From positions 1-43,968 of the forward strand of contig NZ_JACYHE010000048.1 in NCBI RefSeq assembly GCF_021696945.1: a DNA stretch of 43,968 nucleotides, written 5' to 3'. Shown in pieces: positions 23,931-29,903 of this stretch. Origin of the DNA: Streptomyces sp. JJ36 (GTDB taxonomy: Bacteria; Actinomycetota; Actinomycetes; Streptomycetales; Streptomycetaceae). The position numbers were made by a program, and so were the translations under genes. Numbering within the stretch: position 1 is the first letter of the stretch; the number at the start of each line of letters is the position of its first letter. Below the pieces are notes generated by a model that was not told the origin of the DNA, did no database searches, and saw only the letters and a program-made list of their open reading frames with translations.

Positions 23931-23999
23931 GCGCGGGGCCGACGGGCCCGTCCCGGACCCCGTCCGGCACCCGCGGGCGGAACGTCCGGAACCGGCCGT

Positions 24000-24005
24000 T
24001 ACGCT
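24000..24005 (+). promoter_or_regulatory. Candidate -10 element of a leaderless DUF3817 message
   Basis: TACGCT ends 7 nt before the ATG, and the intervening bases (CTCTTCC) contain no Shine-Dalgarno, so the gene is either leaderless or poorly initiated. Confidence 0.45.
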
Positions 24006-24012
24006 CTCTTCC

Positions 24013-24345
24013 ATGAAGAAGAGCGTGCTGACCCGCTACCGGGTCATGGCCTATGTCACCGCCGTCATGCTGCTGGTGCTGTGCACCTGCATGGTCTTCA
24101 AGTACGGCTTCGACACCGGCGAGGACGTGACGTTCGTCGTCTCGCAGCTCCACGGGGTGCTCTACATCGTCTATCTCGTCTTCGCCTTCGACCTGGGCCA
24201 GAAGGCGCGCTGGTCGTTCGGCAAGCTGCTGTGGGTGCTGGTGTCCGGCACGATCCCGGCCGCCGCGTTCTTCGTGGAGCGGCGGGTCGCCCGCGAGGTG
24301 GAGCCGCTGGTGGAGGGCGCGGCCGCGGAGCCCGCGCAGGCGTAG
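24013..24345 (+). CDS. DUF3817 integral membrane protein (second copy)
   Basis: 110 residues with three hydrophobic segments (about 9-28, 43-63, 71-88). The family pattern is present: SQLHGVLYIVYLVFAFDLGQ and IPAAAFFVERRV, matching HGILFILYVVFLLDAW and PAGGFFADRR of the copy at 19529. The tail is acidic and Ala-rich. The gene follows a MarR regulator and precedes the icmA promoter region. No ribosome site is visible, and TACGCT lies 7 nt upstream. Function unknown. Confidence 0.87.
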   Translation: MKKSVLTRYRVMAYVTAVMLLVLCTCMVFKYGFDTGEDVTFVVSQLHGVLYIVYLVFAFDLGQKARWSFGKLLWVLVSGTIPAAAFFVERRVAREVEPLVEGAAAEPAQA

Positions 24346-24492
24346 CGCCGGGACCTGTGGAGCTCGCCGCCCCGGTCCGCGCGCCCGCCGCGCCGTTCCG
24401 GGCCCGTGTGCCGGTTCCGCCTGCTCCGTACGGGGGGCTCCCGGCGCCGGGAGCGGGTTCCCCTTGCGCCCGGTGCCGTCTCGGGCGGACAC

Positions 24493-24512
24493 TTACTAGG
24501 ACGTCCTAGTAA
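24493..24512. promoter_or_regulatory. Perfect 20-bp palindrome upstream of icmA (candidate operator)
   Basis: TTACTAGGACGTCCTAGTAA reads the same on both strands and lies 60-80 nt before the icmA ATG, in an unusually AT-rich patch. A perfect 20-bp palindrome is the expected form of a TetR-type operator. The TetR gene downstream of icmA is one candidate regulator, but its own promoter does not carry this sequence. Confidence 0.65.
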
Positions 24513-24572
24513 TTTTGCCTCCGAGAGGCGGAGACCCCGGCCACGGGGGCGCAGGGAAGGCGGAAACACCGC

Positions 24573-26273
24573 ATGGATGCTGAGGCCATCGAGCAGGGGC
24601 GCCGCCGCTGGCAGGCGCGCTACGACGCGGCGCGCAAGCGCGACGCCGACTTCACCACGCTCTCCGGCGACGAGGTCGCGCCCGTCTACGGGCCGCGGCC
24701 CGGAGACAGCTACGAAGGGTTCGAGCGGATCGGCTGGCCCGGTGAGTTCCCGTACACCCGGGGGCTGCACCCCACGGGCTACCGCGGCCGCACCTGGACC
24801 ATCCGCCAGTTCGCCGGCTTCGGCAACGCCGAGCAGACGAACGAGCGGTACAAGATGATCCTGGAGGCGGGCGGCGGCGGACTCTCGGTCGCCTTCGACA
24901 TGCCGACCCTGATGGGCCGCGACTCCGACGAGCCCAAGTCGCTCGGCGAGGTGGGCCACTGCGGCGTCGCCGTCGACTCGGCCGCCGACATGGAGATCCT
25001 CTTCCGGGACATCCCGCTCGGCGACGTCACCACCTCGATGACCATCTCCGGACCGGCCGTGCCCGTCTTCTGCATGTACCTGGTGGCGGCGGAGCGGCAG
25101 GGTGTCGACCCGGGCGTGCTCAACGGCACGCTCCAGACCGACATCTTCAAGGAGTACATCGCGCAGAAGGAGTGGCTCTTCCAGCCCGAGCCGCATCTGC
25201 GCCTGATCGGCGACCTGATGGAGCACTGCGCGCGGCACATCCCCGCCTACAAGCCGCTCTCGGTCTCCGGCTACCACATCCGGGAGGCCGGCTCCACCGC
25301 CGCGCAGGAACTGGCGTACACGCTGGCGGACGGCTTCGGCTACGTCGAGCTGGGGCTCTCCCGCGGCCTGGACGTCGACACCTTCGCCCCCGGGCTCTCC
25401 TTCTTCTTCGACGCGCACCTCGACTTCTTCGAGGAGATCGCCAAGTTCCGCGCCGCGCGCCGCATCTGGGCCCGCTGGATGCGGGACGTCTACGGCGCGA
25501 CCTCGGAGAAGGCCCAGTGGCTCCGGTTCCACACCCAGACCGCCGGCGTCTCGCTGACCGCGCAGCAGCCGTACAACAACGTCGTGCGGACCGCCGTGGA
25601 GGCGCTGTCTGCCGTCCTCGGCGGCACCAACTCGCTGCACACCAACGCCCTGGACGAGACCCTGGCGCTGCCCAGCGAGCAGGCGGCCGAGATCGCCCTG
25701 CGCACCCAGCAGGTGCTGATGGAGGAGACCGGCGTCACCAACGTCGCCGACCCGCTCGGCGGCTCCTGGTTTGTGGAGCAGCTCACCGACCGCATCGAGG
25801 CCGACGCCGAGAAGATCTTCGAGCAGATCAAGGAGCGCGGTCGCCGCGCCGTGCCGGACGGCAACCACCCCATCGGCCCGATGACCTCCGGCATCCTGCG
25901 CGGCATCGAGGACGGCTGGTTCACCGGCGAGATCGCCGAGGCTGCCTTCCGCTACCAGCAGGCGCTGGAGAAGAACGACAAGAAGGTCGTCGGGGTCAAC
26001 TGCCACACCGGCTCGGTCAGCGGCGACCTGGAGATCCTGCGGGTCAGCCACGAGGTGGAGCGGGAGCAGGTGCGGGTGCTGACCGACCGCAAGGCCCGGC
26101 GTGACGACGCGGCGGTGCGCCGGGCGCTGGACGGCATGCTGGCGGCCGCCCGCACGGACGCCAACATGATCGAGCCGATGCTGGAGGCCGTCCGCGCGGA
26201 GGCCACGCTGGGCGAGATCTGTGACGCGCTCCGGGACGAGTGGGGCGTCTACACCGAACCGCCCGGCTTCTGA
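24573..26273 (+). CDS. icmA: Isobutyryl-CoA mutase, large subunit
   Basis: 566 residues, the size I recall for Streptomyces IcmA and shorter than methylmalonyl-CoA mutase large chains. With adenosylcobalamin bound by the small subunit IcmB it interconverts isobutyryl-CoA and n-butyryl-CoA, linking valine breakdown with fatty acid and polyketide precursors. The chain is a TIM-barrel substrate domain without its own B12 domain (no C-terminal DxHxxG). The substrate-specificity residues are Phe80 (RQFAGFGNAEQTN) and Gln198 (YIAQKEW), as in isobutyryl-CoA mutases; methylmalonyl-CoA mutases have Tyr and Arg there. icmB is not in the window. meaB at 10.2 kb could be its chaperone. Upstream is a perfect palindrome. 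The 3' end overlaps the converging TetR gene by 25 nt. Confidence 0.95.
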   Translation: MDAEAIEQGRRRWQARYDAARKRDADFTTLSGDEVAPVYGPRPGDSYEGFERIGWPGEFPYTRGLHPTGYRGRTWTIRQFAGFGNAEQTNERYKMILEAGGGGLSVAFDMPTLMGRDSDEPKSLGEVGHCGVAVDSAADMEILFRDIPLGDVTTSMTISGPAVPVFCMYLVAAERQGVDPGVLNGTLQTDIFKEYIAQKEWLFQPEPHLRLIGDLMEHCARHIPAYKPLSVSGYHIREAGSTAAQELAYTLADGFGYVELGLSRGLDVDTFAPGLSFFFDAHLDFFEEIAKFRAARRIWARWMRDVYGATSEKAQWLRFHTQTAGVSLTAQQPYNNVVRTAVEALSAVLGGTNSLHTNALDETLALPSEQAAEIALRTQQVLMEETGVTNVADPLGGSWFVEQLTDRIEADAEKIFEQIKERGRRAVPDGNHPIGPMTSGILRGIEDGWFTGEIAEAAFRYQQALEKNDKKVVGVNCHTGSVSGDLEILRVSHEVEREQVRVLTDRKARRDDAAVRRALDGMLAAARTDANMIEPMLEAVRAEATLGEICDALRDEWGVYTEPPGF

Positions 26274-26944
26274 GCGGCAGCGGGCGCCGGGCCCCCGGGC
26301 CCGGCGCCCGCCGGCGCTGTGTTTCCGGACCCGGCGCCCGCCGCCTCCGGGGCCCCGCCGAGCGACGCGAGCCCGCCCAGCAGCAGCCCGGCCAAGGCGG
26401 CGGCCCAGGCGGCGTCCACCCGCTCGTCGCTGACCAGCGCCCGGTGCACCACGGCGCCCGCGATGACGTCGAAGACCAGATCGGCCTCCCGGGCCGCCGT
26501 GCCCGGGTCGGGGTCCGGCGGCAGTTCGCCGCGCCGCTGGGCGCGCGCCCGGCCCTGCACCACCAGGTGCTTCTGGCGGTCCACCACGGCGGTGCGGATC
26601 CGGGCCCGCAGCGCCGGGTCGCGGGTGGACTCGGCCACCACGGCCATCAGTGCCGTCCTGGTCTCGGGCCGCTCCAGCAGCGCACCGAAGGAGAGCACCA
26701 CGCCCTCGACGTCGGCCCGCAGGCTGCCGCGGTCGGGGAGCGCCAGCTCGTCGAAGAGGACCGCTACGGCGTCCACGACCAGCTCGTTCTTGCCGGACCA
26801 GCGGCGGTAGAGGGTGGTCTTCGCCACACCGGCGCGGGCCGCGACGTCCCCCATCGTCACCCTGGACCAGCCGCGTTCCACCAGTGCGGCACGGGTCGCT
26901 TCCAGAATCGCGCCGTCGGCGGCGACATCACGGGGTCGTGCCAT
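26249..26944 (-). CDS. TetR-family transcriptional regulator
   Basis: 231 residues. The N-terminal three-helix DNA-binding domain (about 10-57) is clear: RVTMGDVAARAGVAKTTLYRRW with SGKNELVVDAV after it. The ligand domain spans about 65-195, and the last 35 residues are an Ala/Gly/Pro-rich tail (EAAGAGSGNTAPAGAGPGG) that overlaps the icmA end on the other strand. That tail also contains the icmA terminator hairpin, so its composition may be dictated by RNA structure. It is divergent from the thioredoxin-like gene. TAAGGT lies 6 nt before the start. Target and ligand unknown; icmA is a candidate by proximity. Confidence 0.92.
   Translation of the reverse strand: MARPRDVAADGAILEATRAALVERGWSRVTMGDVAARAGVAKTTLYRRWSGKNELVVDAVAVLFDELALPDRGSLRADVEGVVLSFGALLERPETRTALMAVVAESTRDPALRARIRTAVVDRQKHLVVQGRARAQRRGELPPDPDPGTAAREADLVFDVIAGAVVHRALVSDERVDAAWAAALAGLLLGGLASLGGAPEAAGAGSGNTAPAGAGPGGPAPAAAQKPGGSV
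26280..26311 (+). terminator. icmA terminator inside the TetR coding region
   Basis: A perfect 15-bp inverted repeat (GCGGGCGCCGGGCCC with its complement, centre CC) begins 7 nt after the icmA stop and lies within the last codons of the converging TetR gene. On the TetR strand it precedes the stop by 31 nt. Confidence 0.8.
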
Positions 26945-26950
26945 GGCTGC

Positions 26951-26956
26951 ACCTTA
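26951..26956 (-). promoter_or_regulatory. Candidate -10 element of a leaderless TetR message
   Basis: TAAGGT on the minus strand ends 6 nt before the ATG. CACCGGTG, an 8-bp palindrome, lies a few bases upstream and may belong to an autoregulatory operator. Confidence 0.45.
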
Positions 26957-27069
26957 TGTGCTCACCGGTGTTACGCTACGACCCGTATCGGAATCACCGG
27001 GGGAGCGACAGCCACACGCTGGGTGGGGACCCGGCACAGAAGACCGCGCGAAGGGGGGAGACTGGTCTC

Positions 27070-28032
27070 ATGCAGCCACGCAACATGTCCATGAGCGGAG
27101 TGGTCGACCTCGCCGCGGTGAAGGCGGCCGGGGAGGCCAAGCAGAAGGCGGAGCAGGCACGTGCCGACTCCGCGGCCGGGCGGGGCGGCCCCGCACCCGC
27201 CGGCCTGGTGATCGACGTCGACGAGGCGGGGTTCGAGGCGGAGGTCCTCCAGCGCTCCGCCGAGGTCCCGGTCGTGATCGACTTCTGGGCCGAGTGGTGC
27301 GAGCCGTGCAAGCAGCTCAGCCCGGTGCTGGAGCGGGTCGTGCAGGAGTACGGCGGCCGCGTCCTGCTCGCCAAGATCGATGTCGACAAGAACCAGATGC
27401 TCTTCCAGCAGTTCGGCGTCCAGGGGATCCCCGCGGTCTTCGCGGTGGTCGCCGGGCAGGCGCTGCCGCTCTTCCAGGGCGCGGCGCCCGAGCAGCAGGT
27501 CCGGCAGACCCTGGACCAGCTCGTGCAGGTCGCCGAGGAGCGCTTCGGCATCACCGGCCTGACCGGCGTGCCCGAGGGGGCCGAGGCGGAGGAGGAGCCG
27601 CAGGCACCGGAGACCCCCGAGGACCCGGCACTGGCGGCCGCGCACAGCGCGCTGGACGCCGGCGACCTGGGCGGCGCCGTGCAGGCGTACAAGAACGTCC
27701 TCTCGGACGACCCGGCGAACACCGAGGCCCGGCTCGGCCTCGCCCAGGCCGAACTCCTGGGCCGGGTGCAGGGGCTGGACGCCCAGGAGGTGCGCACGGC
27801 GGCGGCGGACGACCCGGCGGACGTCGAGGCACAGCTCCGGGCGGCGGACCTGGATCTGGTCGGTGGTCATGTCGAGGACGCCTTCGGGAGGTTGGTGGAG
27901 ACCGTGCGACGGTCCGCCGGAGAGGACCGGGAGCGGACGCGACTCCGTCTGCTGGAGCTGTTCGAGGTGATCGGACCGGAGGACCCGCGCGTCGTCACGG
28001 CGCGTGGCGCCCTGGCCCGTGTCCTGTTCTGA
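27070..28032 (+). CDS. Thioredoxin-fold protein with TPR-like C-terminus (CnoX/YbbN type)
   Basis: 320 residues from ATG 27070, with GGGGGGAGA 8 nt upstream. A disordered, Lys/Ala-rich head (1-45) precedes a thioredoxin domain (about 46-160) with active site WCEPC (Cys77, Cys80) and cis-Pro121 (GIPAVF). Residues about 185-320 are helical repeats (ALAAAHSALDAGDLGGAVQAY, ANTEARLGLAQAELL) as in CnoX/YbbN chaperedoxins, which hold unfolded proteins for the chaperonin and protect cysteines. Unlike E. coli CnoX, both active-site cysteines are present, so redox activity is plausible. No signal peptide; cytoplasmic. It stands alone and is divergent from the TetR gene. Confidence 0.92.
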   Translation: MQPRNMSMSGVVDLAAVKAAGEAKQKAEQARADSAAGRGGPAPAGLVIDVDEAGFEAEVLQRSAEVPVVIDFWAEWCEPCKQLSPVLERVVQEYGGRVLLAKIDVDKNQMLFQQFGVQGIPAVFAVVAGQALPLFQGAAPEQQVRQTLDQLVQVAEERFGITGLTGVPEGAEAEEEPQAPETPEDPALAAAHSALDAGDLGGAVQAYKNVLSDDPANTEARLGLAQAELLGRVQGLDAQEVRTAAADDPADVEAQLRAADLDLVGGHVEDAFGRLVETVRRSAGEDRERTRLRLLELFEVIGPEDPRVVTARGALARVLF

Positions 28033-28088
28033 CCTGGGTCCCTGAACTCAGGGCCCGCTCTTCTCGACACAGCGACAGAGCGATTGCG

Positions 28089-28126
28089 GCGGCTGCGTTT
28101 TACCAAAACTTGGTAATCGCAGCCGC
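28089..28126 (+). terminator. Hairpin behind the thioredoxin-like gene, with a TTACCAA/TTGGTAA core
   Basis: GCGGCTGCG (28089-28097) pairs with CGCAGCCGC (28118-28126); inside, TTACCAA and TTGGTAA (28100-28116) pair around AAC. It starts 57 nt after the stop. The AT-rich core is also an operator-like dyad, so it may be a terminator, a protein site or both. Confidence 0.6.
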
Positions 28127-28127
28127 T

Positions 28128-28141
28128 GTTACTCGCAGTAA
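28128..28141. promoter_or_regulatory. Inverted repeat TTACT-CGC-AGTAA (first GTTACTCGCA site)
   Basis: Five-base arms around CGC (28129-28141) with a G in front, so it begins GTTACTCGCA. A second site with the same ten bases lies 130 bp downstream. Candidate binding pair for a dimeric regulator. Confidence 0.4.
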
Positions 28142-28256
28142 GAGGACGGCGGCGATTCGCCCTTCCCTGTCCTGGTCTGTCCCGCCGGGGTCGCGCCGTC
28201 CGCCGCGACCGTCCGTGCTCGGCCTCCCAACGGCCTCCCGGATTGGGTGGTTCAGG

Positions 28257-28274
28257 CGTTACTCGCAAGTAACG
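28257..28274. promoter_or_regulatory. Inverted repeat CGTTACT-CGCA-AGTAACG (second site)
   Basis: Perfect 7-base arms around CGCA. It is the stronger of two related sites upstream of the DUF6230 operon. Regulator unknown. Confidence 0.5.
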
Positions 28275-28366
28275 AACCCCTTGTGCCCCGGCCCCTGATG
28301 CACCACGATCGGCCACGCTCGGTCCGTTCTCCTCCTCCGGTCACCACGTCCGGAACTCCCGGGGAG

Positions 28367-28440
28367 GGTGGGTCCCCACCGGGCCGGCCGGCGGCAGCAC
28401 CGCCGGTCGCGGGCAGGGGGGTCTCTGCCACCCGGCAGAG
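28367..28440 (+). ncRNA. Series of three hairpins in the DUF6230 leader (speculative structured RNA)
   Basis: GGTGG/CCACC (28367-28380), CCGGCGG/CCGCCGG around CAGCA (28388-28406) and CTCTGCC/GGCAGAG around ACCC (28423-28440) follow each other within 75 nt. No known riboswitch consensus was recognised. It could simply reflect high GC. Confidence 0.2.
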
Positions 28441-28635
28441 CCTGTCCGGTAGTGCAGGTTGCGCGAGAGCGTGGCCCGTGGTTGTCGCTCGGGGGTGATC
28501 GCCGACCGTCCGGACGCACGTCTTGTGTACGGCCCCAGATCGGCGTTCTCCTTCCCGAGGGCGTAGCACTTCTCCCATCCCGGCCGCGGAACCGCAGTCC
28601 GCACCGGAGATGCACGTCCGAGAAGGAGGAAAGGC

Positions 28636-29247
28636 ATGGAGTCCCAGGCTCGTGGCGGGACCAGATGGAAGCGGTTCGCCGTGGTCATGGTGCCGAGCGT
28701 CGCCGCCACGGCGGCGATCGGCGTCGCCCTCTCGCAGGGTGCCCTGGCCGCGTCGTTCAGCGTCTCCGGTCAGCAGTTCAAGCTGACCGCAGGCAAGATC
28801 AACGCGACCGGCTTCACCCAGTACGGTGCGCTGGACAGCACCAAGGCGGGTAAGAAGCCGGTCACCGTGGTCGGTATGGACAAGGCGGAGATCAGCGATC
28901 TCTGCCAGTCCGTCGTGATTCCGGTCCCGGTCTTCGGCGACGTGTCGATGAACCTGACCGCCGGCAAGGACGCGCCGGTCGAGGCGAAGAAGCTCTTCGT
29001 CGACGCCGACGAGCTCTCGGCGAACGCCACGTTCAACAACATCGACATCGGCGTCTCGGTGGACGACACCACCAAGGGGCCCGGTCCGCACAAGGGCGAC
29101 ACGTACCTGCCGGGCTCCTTCGCCCAGCAGGCCGAGAGCGCCACGCTGACCGACGTCAAGCAGCGGGCGTGGGCGACCACGGCCGGCACGTTCAAGCTCA
29201 GTGGCCTCCACATGTCCGTCAAGAAGGGCAAGCACGAGTGCTACTGA
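28636..29247 (+). CDS. DUF6230 secreted or membrane-anchored protein
   Basis: 203 residues with a very strong GGAGG site. An N-terminal hydrophobic segment (about 18-38, FAVVMVPSVAATAAIGVALS) ending in ALA-A looks like a signal peptide or anchor. The rest is predicted beta-rich: FSVSGQQFKLTAGKI, NATFNNIDIGVSVDDT and a closing ATTAGTFKLSGLHMSVKKGK. Two cysteines (SDLCQSV and the C-terminal HEC) could form a disulfide outside the cell. This family was often mis-named cholesterol esterase; no esterase Ser-His-Asp motif is visible. It heads a three-gene run with DUF6114 and a secreted coiled-coil protein whose last domain resembles it. Function unknown; an envelope lipid-binding or structural role is a guess. 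Confidence 0.88.
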   Translation: MESQARGGTRWKRFAVVMVPSVAATAAIGVALSQGALAASFSVSGQQFKLTAGKINATGFTQYGALDSTKAGKKPVTVVGMDKAEISDLCQSVVIPVPVFGDVSMNLTAGKDAPVEAKKLFVDADELSANATFNNIDIGVSVDDTTKGPGPHKGDTYLPGSFAQQAESATLTDVKQRAWATTAGTFKLSGLHMSVKKGKHECY

Positions 29248-29339
29248 GGCGCTGACCGTACGGGTGCGGGGCACCGGTCCCGCGCCCGTACGGCCGCTTC
29301 ACCATGCAAAGCCTTTGCCAGTCCCGAGGAGCTGTACCT

Positions 29340-29903
29340 ATGAGCGCCGACACGCATGAGCGGCCGAACGACCGGTTCGCCCGGATGCGCCGGGATTTCC
29401 GGGCTTGGCGCGGACAGCGCCCGTTCTGGGGCGGGATGCTGACGCTGCTCGCCGGCATCCCGATCATGTACATCCCCTACCAGAACCTCACTCTGGGGTC
29501 GCTGACCATCCGCATGTCCACGACGGCGGGCGCCGGTTCGCTCATCATCGGTGTGCTGCTGGTGGTGCTCGGGCTGACCATGTGGTTCCAGCCCCAGCAG
29601 CGGGTGTTCGCCGGTGTCGCGGCGATCCTGCTGGCCCTGGTCTCTCTGGTCGTCTCGAACTTCGGCGCCTTTCTCATCGGCTTCCTGCTGGGACTCGTCG
29701 GCGGCGCGCTCGCCGTCGCCTGGGCACCGGCACCGCCTGCCCCGCGCTCCGCGGCCGCACCGGCCGCCCCCGGCGCGACGGACGACCCGGCCCCCGCGGG
29801 GGACGGCGGTGCCCCGGACGACCTGTCAGTCACTGGAACGGCTTCCTCGCCCGCGACGGAGGCCGAGGCGAACCACGCGAACGGGAGGCACCGTGCCGGG
29901 TGA
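29340..29903 (+). CDS. DUF6114 integral membrane protein
   Basis: 187 residues from ATG 29340 (MSADTHERPNDRFARMRRDF), with GAGGAG 9 nt upstream; the ATG 36 nt earlier has no site. After a basic head (FRAWRGQRPFWGG) come about four hydrophobic segments (roughly 33-50, 62-82, 87-105, 108-127), the last ones Gly/Leu-rich (FLIGFLLGLVGGALAVAW). The remaining 60 residues are a disordered Ala/Pro/Asp tail. The conserved GGMLTLLAGIPIMYIPYQNL is characteristic of DUF6114. Its end overlaps the next gene by 11 nt, so the two are co-translated. Probably the membrane component of the envelope module. Confidence 0.88.
   Translation: MSADTHERPNDRFARMRRDFRAWRGQRPFWGGMLTLLAGIPIMYIPYQNLTLGSLTIRMSTTAGAGSLIIGVLLVVLGLTMWFQPQQRVFAGVAAILLALVSLVVSNFGAFLIGFLLGLVGGALAVAWAPAPPAPRSAAAPAAPGATDDPAPAGDGGAPDDLSVTGTASSPATEAEANHANGRHRAG

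Larger units (their letters stand above)
28033..28635 (+). other. 603-nt gap: structured leader/regulatory region of the DUF6230 operon
   Basis: No gene supported. From left to right it holds an interrupted hairpin at 28089-28126, inverted repeats TTACT-CGC-AGTAA (28129-28141) and CGTTACT-CGCA-AGTAACG (28257-28274) sharing the 10-mer GTTACTCGCA exactly 130 bp apart, then consecutive small hairpins at 28367-28380, 28388-28406 and 28423-28440, and a strong GAAGGAGGAAAGG ribosome site before the ATG at 28636. The gap is much longer than its neighbours and could contain a small RNA or a long 5' leader. Confidence 0.6.

Noticed and set aside
24573..26273. Methylmalonyl-CoA mutase large subunit
   Set aside because: Phe80 and Gln198, the short length and absence of a B12 domain indicate isobutyryl-CoA mutase.
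28636..29247. Cholesterol esterase as the name of the DUF6230 gene
   Set aside because: No catalytic triad or GxSxG motif is visible; the name appears to be a propagated mis-annotation.
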